The notes: generated from the sequence alone by a model not told the origin. A stretch of DNA of 64,000 nucleotides from Nonomuraea endophytica (GCF_014203235.1 NZ_JACHIN010000002.1:613245-677244); one strand, 5' to 3'. Positions 42,296-51,204 are shown, numbered from the stretch's first letter. Numbers and translations are program-made.

Positions 42296-42388
42296 GACTC
42301 CTTGCGAAAGAGGATGGGCGGCTCCGGAGGGAGGTTCGGAGCCGCCGGTCTTCACGATGCTGGGCCGGGCTCTGCCACGAAGGCCAAG

Positions 42389-42408
42389 CTTTCGGATATA
42401 ACCGAAAG
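42389..42408. promoter_or_regulatory. Inverted repeat between MFS and ArsR-like genes
   Basis: CTTTCGG-ATATAA-CCGAAAG: seven-base perfect arms around an AT-rich centre. It abuts the GTG start of the ArsR-like gene and would cover its -10 region. Likely an autoregulatory operator that also controls the efflux gene. Confidence 0.6.
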
Positions 42409-43407
42409 GTGTTCAGGGTCGGAGTCACCCCGCAGGATGTGGTGGCCAGCAGGTTCGCGATCTCGCCGCTGGTCGAGACCATGCACGCGCAGTGGGTGCT
42501 CGACGGCCGCACCGAGGCCGGGGTCCACGTCAACTGGGCGCGGCGCTGGCGCGAGCACTACCGGGAGCTGGAAAGGCGGCACCCGGCGCTGCGCGCGGCC
42601 GCGGTGATCTCCGGCAACAGGGGCTCGGACAACGTGGACTTCCTGGCCCCGCCGCCGACCGGCGTGAACGTGCCGTTCGAGCGGGAGCTGGCGGCCATGC
42701 GGGCCACCCCGCTCGCGCAGGCGCGCGCGGAGATCGACCGGGCGCTGGCCGGACGGCACACGGCGCACCGGCCTACGGTTCCGCCGCCCGTGCGCGAGAT
42801 GCTCCTCGGCTCCGACGTGGTCACGCTGCTGGCCGACGCCTACGAGGCGCTGTGGGCGGAGATCGTCTCCAAGAGCTGGCCGTTCTTCCACGCGGTCCTG
42901 GAGCGGGACGTCGTGCAGCGGGCGGGGCAGCTGGCCACCTACGGCTGGGCGGCGGCGCTGGACGACCTCAGCTCGCAGGTGCGCTGGGACCCCTCCGGGC
43001 ACATCGAGGTACGGCTGCGCGACACCGTGGGCCGCGATCACCGGCTGGGCGGCAAGGGGCTGCTCTTCCTGCCGTCGGTGTTCACGACGGGGCTGGGGTT
43101 GTATCTGGAGGAGGCGTGGCCGTACGCGCTGACCTATCCGGCGCGCGGGATCATGGCGGGCACGGCCGTGTCGCCGGGCGGGCTGGCCGGGCTCGTCGGG
43201 CGGACTCGCGCCCGCATCCTGACCGAGCTGGCCACGCCGGCGACGACGACGCACCTGGCGGCGTTGTTCGGGCACAGCGCGGGCACGACGGGCGGGCACC
43301 TGGGGGCGCTGCGCCGGGCCGGGCTGGTGTCGGGCACACGAACCGGACGCAAGGTCCTTTACACTCGCACCGCGCTCGGCGACGCCCTGGTGCAGGGACA
43401 GGTATAG
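42409..43407 (+). CDS. ArsR-like winged-helix regulator with large N-terminal domain, 332 aa
   Basis: GTG 42409 is directly beside the palindrome, so the mRNA may be leaderless. The last ~85 residues form an ArsR-type winged helix (RILTELATPATTTHLAALFG, then TTGGHLGALRRAGLVSGTRT), while the first ~245 residues form a domain common in actinomycete regulators of this layout (FAISPLVETMHAQWVL, ALWAEIVSKSWPFFHAVLE). The ligand is unknown. Divergence from an MFS transporter suggests drug or metabolite sensing. Confidence 0.82.
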   Translation: MFRVGVTPQDVVASRFAISPLVETMHAQWVLDGRTEAGVHVNWARRWREHYRELERRHPALRAAAVISGNRGSDNVDFLAPPPTGVNVPFERELAAMRATPLAQARAEIDRALAGRHTAHRPTVPPPVREMLLGSDVVTLLADAYEALWAEIVSKSWPFFHAVLERDVVQRAGQLATYGWAAALDDLSSQVRWDPSGHIEVRLRDTVGRDHRLGGKGLLFLPSVFTTGLGLYLEEAWPYALTYPARGIMAGTAVSPGGLAGLVGRTRARILTELATPATTTHLAALFGHSAGTTGGHLGALRRAGLVSGTRTGRKVLYTRTALGDALVQGQV

Positions 43408-43450
43408 TCGAGATCATCCGTTCAGCACAAGTGTTCAAGGGAGCACGCGC

Positions 43451-44392
43451 ATGAGTCCCGAACCCGAAGCGCGTTTCCCGCACCAGCTGATGTACACAGC
43501 GGCCAAGCAGTACTACCTGGAGGATGCCACCCAGGCCGAGATCGCCGCCAGCCTGGGCGTGAGCAGGGCCACCGTCAGCCGTTTACTGACCGAGGCCCGC
43601 AAGCAGGGCATCGTCGAGATCCGCGTGCACCGGCCGGAGTCGCTGGAGGACGGGCGCCTGGCCGCCGAGCTGGCCGGTCTCCTGGGCATCCAGCGTGTCT
43701 ACCTGGTGCCCAAGGTGAGCGGGCCGAAGCTCGGGCCTTGGCTGGCCCCGGGCCTCGCCCGCGCGCTGGCCGACACGGGGCTGGAGCCGGGCGACGTGGT
43801 GCTGGTGTCCTCGGGCAGCACCGTCTACGAGTGCGCCCGCGAGGGGCTGGGCAGGTTCCCCGGCGTCACGGTCGCGCCGGCCGTCGGCGGGCAGGAGGAG
43901 CCGCAGCCCTGGTTCCAGACCAACGAGACCACCCGCATCCTGGCCGAGGGCCTGGGCGGGGTGCCCAGCTACCTCTACGCACCCGCGCTACCTGGACCGG
44001 AGCTGTTCTACTCGCTGCAGCACGAGCCGTCCGTGCGCCGGGTCATGGACCTGTGGGCGCGGGCCAAGTGCGCCATCATGGGCGTCGGCTCGGCGCCGAT
44101 GATGCGCCAGGTCGTGCCCGCGTTCGTCCCGCGTGAGGCGCCCAGCCTGAACCAGGCCGTCGGCGACGTGTGCTCGCGCTTCTACGACCGCGACGGCGAG
44201 CCCGTGGGCTACTCCGGCAGCGAGCGCCTGGTGGCCACGAGTGTCGAGGAACTTCGGCGTATCCCGCACTCGATCGCGGTGGCCGTCGGCACGGAGAAGG
44301 CGGCCGCGATCGTGGCCGCGGCCAGGGGCGGCTACTTCAACCGGCTGGTCACCGACGCGACGACCGCGGAGAGCATCCTTACCATCTCGTAG
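43451..44392 (+). CDS. SorC/DeoR-family sugar-binding transcriptional regulator, 313 aa
   Basis: ATG 43451 with GGGAG upstream. HTH near residue 18-50: YYLEDATQAEIAASLGVSR followed by ATVSRLLTEARKQGI. The remaining ~250 residues are the SorC-type phosphosugar-binding domain (LVSSGSTVYECARE, APAVGGQEEPQPWFQTNE, IMGVGSAPM). In the family the ligand is a phosphorylated sugar produced by a neighbouring kinase. Two FGGY kinases lie downstream, so feedback by a phosphorylated polyol or sugar is likely. Confidence 0.92.
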   Translation: MSPEPEARFPHQLMYTAAKQYYLEDATQAEIAASLGVSRATVSRLLTEARKQGIVEIRVHRPESLEDGRLAAELAGLLGIQRVYLVPKVSGPKLGPWLAPGLARALADTGLEPGDVVLVSSGSTVYECAREGLGRFPGVTVAPAVGGQEEPQPWFQTNETTRILAEGLGGVPSYLYAPALPGPELFYSLQHEPSVRRVMDLWARAKCAIMGVGSAPMMRQVVPAFVPREAPSLNQAVGDVCSRFYDRDGEPVGYSGSERLVATSVEELRRIPHSIAVAVGTEKAAAIVAAARGGYFNRLVTDATTAESILTIS

Positions 44393-44460
44393 AAATTTTG
44401 CTCTGGACATCTGTTCTATGGTCGGGCTAGCGTGATGCGCACCACAGGACGGAGGTCGCC

Positions 44461-45510
44461 GTGAAGACAACCCTGACGGCCGCATTGGCGGTGGCGTTGC
44501 TCGCCGGGTGCGGGAGTGCCACAACCACCGGGGGCACGGGCTCCACGGAAAGCGCGAAGGTCGCCTTCCTCATGCCCGACCTGGCCTCGACCAGGTACGA
44601 GCAGGCCGACGCCCCGCTGTTCAAGGCCAAGATGAAGCAGCTCTGCCCGAGCTGCGAGGTGATTTACCAGAACGCCGACTCCGACGCCTCCAAGCAGCAG
44701 CAACAGGCCAACTCGGCCATGGCCCAGGGGGTCAAGGCCATCGTGCTGGACCCGGTCGACTCGGCCGCCGCGGCCTCGATCGTGAAGTCCGCGCAGTCGC
44801 AGCAGATCGCGGTCATCGCCTACGACCGGCCCATCCCGACCACCCCCGCCGACTACTACATCTCCTTCGACAACGAGAAGATCGGCTCGATGATCGGGCA
44901 GTCGCTCGTCGACCACCTCAAGAAGGAGAAGGCGAAGGGCGGCCTGCTCCAGGTCAACGGCTCCCCCACGGACGCCGCGGCCGGACTGATCAAGAAGGGC
45001 ATCCACAGCGCGATCGACCCGAGCGGCTTCAAGCTGCTGGCCGAGTACGACACCCCCGACTGGCAGCCGGAGAAGGCCCAGCAGTGGGTGGCCGGCCAGA
45101 TCAGCCAGTTCCGCGACGACATCGCCGGCGTGGTGGCCGCCAACGACGGCACCGCCGGCGGCTCGATCGCCGCGTTCAAGGCGGCCGGGGTGAAGGTGCC
45201 GCCGATCACCGGCAACGACGCCGAAGTCGCCGCCGCCCAGCGCATCATCGCCGGCGACCAGTACAACACGATCTCCAAGCCCATCAAGATCGTCGCCGAG
45301 GCGTCGGCCGTGGTGGCGTGGGAGTTCATGCAGGGCAAGAAGCCCGCGGGCAAGGCGACGCTCTACAACACGCCGTCGGAGCTGTTCGTGCCGACCGTGG
45401 TCACCAAGGAGAACATCAAGGAAGTGCTCTTCGACAGCGGGCTGATGAAGGCGGCCGACGCGTGCAAGGGCGAGTACGCGGCGGGCTGCGCCGAGCTGGG
45501 CATCAAGTAA
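44461..45510 (+). CDS. Sugar ABC transporter substrate-binding lipoprotein (XylF/RbsB-like), 349 aa
   Basis: GTG 44461. Signal peptide with lipobox LLAGC (Cys17) anchors it to the membrane outside. The periplasmic-binding fold is typical of pentose/polyol binding (VAFLMPDLASTRYEQADAP, VIYQNADSDASKQQQQ, AIVLDPVDSAAAASI, NDGTAGGSIAAFKAAGV, TGNDAEVAAAQRIIAG). It delivers its ligand to the permease and ATPase encoded next. The family is XylF-like (group with ribose, xylose, AI-2). Ligand unknown. Confidence 0.93.
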   Translation: MKTTLTAALAVALLAGCGSATTTGGTGSTESAKVAFLMPDLASTRYEQADAPLFKAKMKQLCPSCEVIYQNADSDASKQQQQANSAMAQGVKAIVLDPVDSAAAASIVKSAQSQQIAVIAYDRPIPTTPADYYISFDNEKIGSMIGQSLVDHLKKEKAKGGLLQVNGSPTDAAAGLIKKGIHSAIDPSGFKLLAEYDTPDWQPEKAQQWVAGQISQFRDDIAGVVAANDGTAGGSIAAFKAAGVKVPPITGNDAEVAAAQRIIAGDQYNTISKPIKIVAEASAVVAWEFMQGKKPAGKATLYNTPSELFVPTVVTKENIKEVLFDSGLMKAADACKGEYAAGCAELGIK

Positions 45511-45512
45511 CC

Positions 45513-46268
45513 ATGCCCCCGATCCTCTCCCTGCGCGGGATCACCAAGACCTTCGGCGCGGTCGCCGCGCTCACCGACGTCGACCTGGACGTACGCGCCG
45601 GCCAGGTCGTCGCGGTGGTCGGCGACAACGGCGCGGGCAAGTCCACCCTGGTCAAGGTTCTGTCGGGCGTGCACCCGCAGGACGGCGGGACGATCACCTT
45701 CGACGGCGGGCAGACCACGATCCCCACGCCCGCCGCGGCCCAGCGGCTCGGCATCGCCACCGTCTTCCAGGACCTGGCGCTCTGCGAGAACCTCAACGTG
45801 ATCGAGAACCTCTTCCTCGGTCAGGAGATCCGCCCGTTCCGGCTGGACGACGTGGCCATGGAGACCCGCTCGCACGACCTGCTCAAGCAGCTGTCGGCGA
45901 AGATCCCCAACCTGCGCGCCCCGGTCGCCGGGCTCTCCGGCGGCCAGCGCCAGACCGTGGCCATCGCCCGCTCGCTGCTCGGCGAGCCGAAGGTCATCAT
46001 CCTGGACGAGCCGACCGCCGCGCTGGGCGTGGCCCAGACCGCCGAGGTGCTCAACCTCGTCGAGCGGCTCAGGGAGAACGACCTGGGCGTCATCATGATC
46101 AGCCACAACATGGCCGACGTGAAGGCGGTGGCCGACAAGGTCGCGGTGCTGAGGCTGGGGCGCAACAACGGCGTGTTCGACGCCGCCGAGGTGTCGGCCG
46201 AGGAGATCGTGGCCGCCATCACCGGCGCGAGCGACAACGTGGTGAGCAGAAGGGCGGCGCGCTCATGA
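45513..46268 (+). CDS. Sugar ABC transporter ATP-binding protein, 251 aa
   Basis: ATG 45513, two bases after the previous stop. Walker A GDNGAGKST, Q-loop FQDLALCENL, signature LSGGQRQTVAIARS, Walker B VIILDEPTAAL and the H-loop SHNM are all present. A single ATPase domain (251 aa) makes it like half of a RbsA/XylG tandem protein, so it probably works as a homodimer. It is the ATPase of the 44461 importer, coupled to the permease (ATGA overlap). Confidence 0.95.
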   Translation: MPPILSLRGITKTFGAVAALTDVDLDVRAGQVVAVVGDNGAGKSTLVKVLSGVHPQDGGTITFDGGQTTIPTPAAAQRLGIATVFQDLALCENLNVIENLFLGQEIRPFRLDDVAMETRSHDLLKQLSAKIPNLRAPVAGLSGGQRQTVAIARSLLGEPKVIILDEPTAALGVAQTAEVLNLVERLRENDLGVIMISHNMADVKAVADKVAVLRLGRNNGVFDAAEVSAEEIVAAITGASDNVVSRRAARS

Positions 46269-47458
46269 CCACAACCCTGCAGAGGCAGCGGCTCAAAGGC
46301 ACCGTGGAGAGCGTACGCGGCGGCGACCTGGGCGTGATCCCGGTCGTCGTCGGGCTGGTGGTGATCTGGACGGTCTTCCAGATCCTCAACCCGGTCTTCC
46401 TGTCCAGCCGCAACCTGGTCGACCTGGCCATGGACTCGGCGCCAGTCGGGATCATGGCGCTGGGCATCGTGTGCGTCCTGCTGGTCGGGCAGATCGACCT
46501 GTCCGTCGGCTCGGTCAGCGGCCTGTCAGGCGCTGTGCTGGCGGTGCTCTTCGTCGACCAGGGCCTGCCGGTCGTGGTCGCGATCCTGGCCGCGATGGCG
46601 CTGGGCGCGCTCATCGGCTACCTGTACGCCCAGCTGTTCAACCGCTTCGGCGTCCCGAGCTTCGTCATCACGCTCGCCGGGCTGCTGGCCTTCCTCGGGC
46701 TGCAGCTGTGGGTGCTGCGCGGCAAGGGCGCGATCAACCTGCCCTTCGAGTCGGGACTGGTGAACTTCGCCCAGCTCAGCTTCGTGCCGCCGTGGCTGGC
46801 CTACGTGTTCGTGGCCGTGGCCGCCGGGTGGCTGTTCGTCTCGGGCTTCCTGCACGCCCGCGCCAGGCGGGACGCCGGGCTGCCCGCCCGCGGCCTGACC
46901 GGGCTGCTGGTGCGCAGCGGGGCGCTGCTGATCGGCCTCGGGGGCGTGGTCTGGTACCTCAACCAGGCTCGCGGCGTCGGCTGGATGTTCGTGCTGTTCG
47001 TAGCGATGGTGCTGGTCATGCACTACCTGCTCGCCCGGACGAAGTGGGGCAAGTCCGTCTATGCCGTGGGCGGCAACGTCGAGGCCGCCCGGCGCGCCGC
47101 GATCAACGTGAAGGCCGCCTACACCTCGGTGTTCGTGCTGTGCAGCACGTTCGCCGCGATCGGCGGCATCCTCATGGCGGCCAGGCTCGCCGCCGCCAAC
47201 CAGAGCAGCGGCACCGGCGACGTCAATCTCAACGCGATCGCCGCCGCGGTGATCGGCGGCACCAGCCTGTTCGGCGGGCGCGGCACCGCCTTCGGCGCGC
47301 TGCTCGGCATCGTCGTCATCCAGTCCATCTCCAGCGGCCTGACCCTGCTGAACCTCGACTCCTCGATCCGCTTCATGGTCACCGGGGCCGTCCTGCTGCT
47401 CGCCGTGATCGTGGACTCGGTCGCGCGCAAGTCGCGTACCTCCCACGGCAGGGCGTGA
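46265..47458 (+). CDS. Sugar ABC transporter permease (XylH-like), 397 aa
   Basis: ATG 46265 overlaps the ATPase stop. About ten membrane helices with the XylH-like long form (LVGQIDLSVGSVSGLSGAVL, GVPSFVITLAGLLAFLGLQL, KSVYAVGGNVEAARRAAINV, GGTSLFGGRGT). The EAA-like loop is in KSVYAVGGN. It forms the channel for the 44461/45513 importer. The stop and the next start overlap by one base (TGATG). Confidence 0.93.
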   Translation: MTTTLQRQRLKGTVESVRGGDLGVIPVVVGLVVIWTVFQILNPVFLSSRNLVDLAMDSAPVGIMALGIVCVLLVGQIDLSVGSVSGLSGAVLAVLFVDQGLPVVVAILAAMALGALIGYLYAQLFNRFGVPSFVITLAGLLAFLGLQLWVLRGKGAINLPFESGLVNFAQLSFVPPWLAYVFVAVAAGWLFVSGFLHARARRDAGLPARGLTGLLVRSGALLIGLGGVVWYLNQARGVGWMFVLFVAMVLVMHYLLARTKWGKSVYAVGGNVEAARRAAINVKAAYTSVFVLCSTFAAIGGILMAARLAAANQSSGTGDVNLNAIAAAVIGGTSLFGGRGTAFGALLGIVVIQSISSGLTLLNLDSSIRFMVTGAVLLLAVIVDSVARKSRTSHGRA

Positions 47459-48909
47459 TGGCGGCCATCTGCGTCGACGCCGGGACCACGGTGATCAAGG
47501 CGGTCGGCTACACCGCCGACGGGACCGAGTCCACCGTGGCCCGCCGTTCCGTGGCCGTCTCCAGGCCCGCCCCCGGCCACGCCGAGCAGGACATGGACGC
47601 GGTCTGGACGGCGGTCGCCGCCGCGGTCGCCGAGGTCGTGGCCGAGCTCGGCCCGGTGGACTTCCTGGCGCTCACCGCCCAGGGCGACGGCTGCTGGCCG
47701 GTCGGCCCGGACGGCGCGCCCACAGGCCCGGCCATCCTGTGGAACGACGCCAGGGCCGCCGGGATCGTCGGCGAATGGAACCGCACCGGCGTCTCCGAGC
47801 GGGCCTTCCGCATCAACGGCTCCGCGCCCGCCTCCGGGCTGCCCAGCGCGATCCTGGCCTGGCTCTCCGCCCACGACCCTGACCGCCTGGCCCGCTCCTC
47901 GTCGGTGCTCAACTGCGGCGGCTGGCTGTTCGCCAAGCTCACCGGGCACCTGGCCACCGACTACTCCGCCTTCACCGACCTGCTCGCCGGCCGCTACTCC
48001 GCCGAACTCCTCACGCTGTTCGGCGTCGAGCAGGCCGGACGGCTGCTGCCCGAGCTGCGCCTGACCGACCGGGCCGAGCCACTCGCCCGGGCCGCCGCCG
48101 AGCAGGTGGGCCTGCCCGAGGGCACCCCGGTCGTGCTCGCGCCCTACGACATCGCCGCCACCGCGCTCGGCGCGGGCGCGGTGGCCGACGGGCAGGCCTG
48201 CGCGATCCTGGGCACCACCCTGTGCACCGAGATCGTCGTGGACCGTCCCTCACTGAGCGGCGAGCCCGTCGGCATCACCGTCGCGCTCGGCTCCTCCTAC
48301 CTGCGGGCGATGCCCACGTTCGCGGGCACCGAGGTGATCCACTGGGCCTGCCGCCTGCTGGGCCTCAGCGGTCCCGCCGAACTGGCCGACCTCGCCGCCC
48401 GCGGCACGCCCGGCGCGGACGGGCTGGCGTTCCTGCCCTACCTCTCGCCCGCCGGAGAGCGCTCACCCTTCGTCGATCCGCAGGCCCGGGGCTCCTTCCT
48501 CGGGCTGTCGCTGGAACACGGCCGCGAACACGTCGCCAGAGCCGTGCTCGAAGGGCTGGCCCTGGTCATCGCCGACTGCCTGGCCGCCGCCGGCGGCTCG
48601 CCGCACGAACTGCGGGTCTGCGGGGGCGGGGCGGCCAGCGCGCTGTGGGTGCGGCTGATCGCGGACGTGACCGGGCTGCCCGTGCTCCGCTCCGCCGACG
48701 CGGAGGCGGGCGCGCGGGGCGCGTTCCTGGTCGGGCTGGTCGCCACGGGTGCCGCGCCGTCCACAGCGGAGGCCGCCACCCAGCATGTACGGCCCGGCCG
48801 TCCCGTTCACCCGTCCGGGTCAATCATGAAATTTCAGGACTTCTTGGCCTTGCGTGAGGCCGCCTCGGCCACCTGGCCACTGCTGGCGGAGTTGCGGGGC
48901 CGTACATGA
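47458..48909 (+). CDS. FGGY-family carbohydrate kinase 1, 483 aa
   Basis: ATG 47458. FGGY fold: CVDAGTTVIKAVGYTADG (phosphate loop 1), DFLALTAQGDGCW, FLPYLSPAGERSPFVDPQ and the adenosine motif LRVCGGGAASALWVRLIADV. It phosphorylates the imported sugar or polyol, probably at a terminal hydroxyl. Its stop codon overlaps an unusual repeat ORF by four bases. It may act on a different intermediate from the second kinase. Substrate unknown. Confidence 0.93.
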   Translation: MAAICVDAGTTVIKAVGYTADGTESTVARRSVAVSRPAPGHAEQDMDAVWTAVAAAVAEVVAELGPVDFLALTAQGDGCWPVGPDGAPTGPAILWNDARAAGIVGEWNRTGVSERAFRINGSAPASGLPSAILAWLSAHDPDRLARSSSVLNCGGWLFAKLTGHLATDYSAFTDLLAGRYSAELLTLFGVEQAGRLLPELRLTDRAEPLARAAAEQVGLPEGTPVVLAPYDIAATALGAGAVADGQACAILGTTLCTEIVVDRPSLSGEPVGITVALGSSYLRAMPTFAGTEVIHWACRLLGLSGPAELADLAARGTPGADGLAFLPYLSPAGERSPFVDPQARGSFLGLSLEHGREHVARAVLEGLALVIADCLAAAGGSPHELRVCGGGAASALWVRLIADVTGLPVLRSADAEAGARGAFLVGLVATGAAPSTAEAATQHVRPGRPVHPSGSIMKFQDFLALREAASATWPLLAELRGRT

Positions 48910-49085
48910 GAAGACCGAGCGTCACGGGGGCGCGCATGCGGAGGCCGTACATGAGAAGACCGAGCGTCACGGGGGCGCGCATGCGGAGGCCGTACATGAA
49001 AAGGCCGAACGTCACAGGGGCGCACATGCGGAGGCCGTACATGAGAAGACCGAGCGTCACGGGGGCGCACATGCGGGGGCGGAAT
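48906..49085. repeat. 45-bp tandem repeat, four units
   Basis: Units start at 48906, 48951, 48996 and 49041; the first two are identical, the third differs at a few bases and the fourth is diverged at its 3' end. Each unit begins ATGAGAAGACCGAGCGTCAC. Being 45 bp it keeps all frames open. The block lies exactly between the two kinase genes. Confidence 0.95.
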
Positions 49086-49127
49086 GTCGCGAGGGCGCTC
49101 ATGAGCAGGTCGCGGGGGCGTCCATGA
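48906..49127 (+). CDS. Arg-rich 15-residue-repeat ORF coupled between two kinases, 73 aa
   Basis: ATG 48906 overlaps the stop of kinase 1 (ATGA 48906-48909), and its stop overlaps the start of kinase 2 (ATGA 49124-49127). The peptide is a repeat of MRRPSVTGARMRRPY-type units and is very basic. Whether it is translated is unknown, but the double overlap matches the coupling style of this operon exactly. It may be a real small protein, or a relay that carries ribosomes across the repeat to kinase 2. In another frame the same DNA reads VHEKTERHGGAHAEA-type repeats in phase with kinase 2, so an N-terminal extension of that kinase is the competing explanation. Confidence 0.5.
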   Translation: MRRPSVTGARMRRPYMRRPSVTGARMRRPYMKRPNVTGAHMRRPYMRRPSVTGAHMRGRNVARALMSRSRGRP

Positions 49128-50614
49128 GTGTCTGGGTCGGGATCGATCTCGGGACGCAGAGCGTGCGCGCCATGGCGGTCACCGGTGACGGCGAGGTGCT
49201 CGGCACGGCCGCGCGCCCGCTGACCAGCCGCCGCGACGGCGACCGGCACGAGCAGGACCCCGAGCAGTGGTGGGGCCAGCTCGCCGCCGCCTGCGCCGAG
49301 GCGCTCGCGGGCGTGGAGCCCGCGCGGGTCGCGGGGGTGGCCGTGGACGCCACCTCTGGAACGATCCTGCTCACCACCAAGGACGGCGAACCGGTCACAC
49401 CGGCGCTCATGTACGACGACCGCCGCGCGGCCGCCGAGCTCGACCGGGTCGACGACGTGGGCGGGCCGGTGTGGGCGCGGCTGGGGTACCAGCGGATGCA
49501 GGCCAACTGGGCGCTGCCCAAGCTGCTGTGGCTGCTGCGCTCGGCGCCGCCCGGCGTCCGGCTGGCGCACCAGAGCGACTTCGTCACCCGCCGCCTGGCG
49601 GGCGAGCCGGTGGCCACCGACCTGAGCAACGCGCTGAAGACCGGCGTGGACCTCATCGCCGAGGACTGGCCGACGGCGGTCATGGACGCGCTCGGGGTGC
49701 CGCCGGACGTGCTGCCCCCGGTGGTGCGGCCCGGGGCGCGGATCGGGAGCGTGTGCGCGCGGGCAGCTCGGGAGACCGGCCTGCCGGAAGGCACCCCGAT
49801 CCTGGCCGGCACCACCGACGGCTGCGCGGCCCAGCTCGGCGCGGGAGCGATCCGGGTGGGCTCCTGGAACTCGGTGCTCGGCACCACGCTCGTCCTCAAG
49901 GGCGTCACCCGCGACCTCATCCACGACCCGCTCGGCGTCGTCTACTCCCACCGGGCCCCGGACGGTTCCTGGCTGCCCGGCGGCGCCTCCAGCACCGGCA
50001 CCGGCGTCCTGTCCACGGCCCTGCCCGGCCGCGACCTCACCGCCCTGAGCCACGAAGCCACCACCCGCGACCAAGCCACCCGCGAACAGGCCGCTCGTGA
50101 ACGAGCCACCCGCGCGAGCGCCGGCCGGGAGCGCGCAGGCGTGTCGGTTCCGCCCGTGATCTACCCGTTGGTCTCGCCGGGAGAGCGCTTCCCCTTCGCC
50201 GCCGCGGACGCCCGTTCCTTCACCCTGGGCACCCCCGCCGACGACGTCGAGACCTACATGGCGATCCTGACCGGCGCCGCCTACGTCGAACGGCTCTGCT
50301 TCGACTACCTCGACCTGCTCGGCGCCCCGGTGGACGGTGAGATCATCCTGACCGGCGGCGCCACCAGGAGCGCCTACGGCAACCAGTTGCGCGCCGACGT
50401 GCTCGGCCGCCCGGTGACGCTGCGCGAGAACGCCGAGCCGGCCCTGGGCATGGCCGCCCTGGCCGCCTCCGCCGATCTGGCCAGGACCAGGGAGGTCGTC
50501 GAGCCGCGGCCCCGCGACGCGGAGCCGTACCTGCGATTCGTGGAGGAGCTGCGCGCCCGGGGCTGGCTCGACGAGCGGGTGGCCCGCCACGCGACGGAGA
50601 GGACACGAGCATGA
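49124..50614 (+). CDS. FGGY-family carbohydrate kinase 2, 496 aa
   Basis: ATG 49124, in the usual place relative to the fold (VWVGIDLGTQSVRAMAV). Other motifs: VDATSGTILL, LAGTTDGCAAQLGAGA, SWNSVLGTTLVLKG and ILTGGATRSAYGNQL. It is distantly related to kinase 1, so the pair is not a recent duplication. An Ala/Arg/Glu-rich pentapeptide repeat interrupts it near residues 311-340. Its partner downstream is a phosphatase and a 2-hydroxyacid dehydrogenase; kinase plus 2-hydroxyacid dehydrogenase recalls the YoaC/YoaD pair of Bacillus. Confidence 0.9.
   Translation: MSVWVGIDLGTQSVRAMAVTGDGEVLGTAARPLTSRRDGDRHEQDPEQWWGQLAAACAEALAGVEPARVAGVAVDATSGTILLTTKDGEPVTPALMYDDRRAAAELDRVDDVGGPVWARLGYQRMQANWALPKLLWLLRSAPPGVRLAHQSDFVTRRLAGEPVATDLSNALKTGVDLIAEDWPTAVMDALGVPPDVLPPVVRPGARIGSVCARAARETGLPEGTPILAGTTDGCAAQLGAGAIRVGSWNSVLGTTLVLKGVTRDLIHDPLGVVYSHRAPDGSWLPGGASSTGTGVLSTALPGRDLTALSHEATTRDQATREQAARERATRASAGRERAGVSVPPVIYPLVSPGERFPFAAADARSFTLGTPADDVETYMAILTGAAYVERLCFDYLDLLGAPVDGEIILTGGATRSAYGNQLRADVLGRPVTLRENAEPALGMAALAASADLARTREVVEPRPRDAEPYLRFVEELRARGWLDERVARHATERTRA
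50054..50143 (+). repeat. 15-bp/pentapeptide repeat inside kinase 2
   Basis: The coding DNA repeats a 15-bp unit (GAACGAGCCACCCGC and variants) about six times, giving (R)(E/D)(Q/R)A(T/A) peptides: RDQAT, REQAA, RERAT, RASAG, RERAG. It sits in a likely surface loop between the ATPase halves. It is the third 3n-periodic repeat in this window. Confidence 0.7.
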
Positions 50615-51204
50615 CCCTGCTGCTGGCCAGGCACGGCGAGACCATCTGGCACGACGGCAACCGCTACGCGGGGCTCAGCGACGTCGCGCTGACCCCGCGC
50701 GGCGAGGAGCAGGCGGGTGAGCTGGCCGCGTGGGCGAAGGGCGCGGGCCTGAGCGCCGTGTGGGCATCCACGCTCGGCCGCGCGAAGATCACCGCCGCGG
50801 CGAGCGCGACGGCCGCCGGGGTGCCGCTGCACGTGGACGAACGGCTGCGCGAGCTCGACTTCGGCCAGGGCGACGGCCTGACCGCCGCCGAGATGCGGGA
50901 GCGCTTTCCCGAGGCCCGCGCGGCCTTCGAGGCCGACCCGGCCGCCAATCCGCTGCCCGGCGGGGAGGATCCGGTCGCGGCGGCGGAGCGCTTCCTGGCC
51001 TGCCTGCGGGAGATCCCGCCCGGCCGGGTGCTGGTCGTCGCGCACACCACCGCGATCAGGCTGGCGCTGTGCGCGCTGGTCGGCCTGCCGCTGGGCGCGT
51101 ACCGAAGGGCCTTTCCGAGGCTGGACAACTGCGCGATCACGGAGATCGACCTCAACGGCGCGATCCTCCGTTACAACGCCCCTACTTCCTGGAGCCGCAC
51201 GTGA
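50611..51204 (+). CDS. Histidine phosphatase (phosphoglycerate-mutase-like), 197 aa
   Basis: ATG 50611 overlaps the kinase 2 stop. LLLARHGETIWHDGNRYAG holds the catalytic RHG motif near residue 7; LRELDFGQGDGLT the second acidic residue, and VLVVAHTTAIRLAL the second catalytic His. It removes phosphate from a small molecule, plausibly the kinase product or a by-product of the pathway. Cytoplasmic. It is followed by a four-base overlap with the dehydrogenase gene. Confidence 0.93.
   Translation: MTLLLARHGETIWHDGNRYAGLSDVALTPRGEEQAGELAAWAKGAGLSAVWASTLGRAKITAAASATAAGVPLHVDERLRELDFGQGDGLTAAEMRERFPEARAAFEADPAANPLPGGEDPVAAAERFLACLREIPPGRVLVVAHTTAIRLALCALVGLPLGAYRRAFPRLDNCAITEIDLNGAILRYNAPTSWSRT

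Noticed and set aside
48854..49123. Long N-terminal extension of kinase 2 through the repeats
   Set aside because: FGGY kinases start close to the first strand, as from ATG 49124. The extension reads only through repeat DNA. It was kept as an alternative in the repeat ORF entry.
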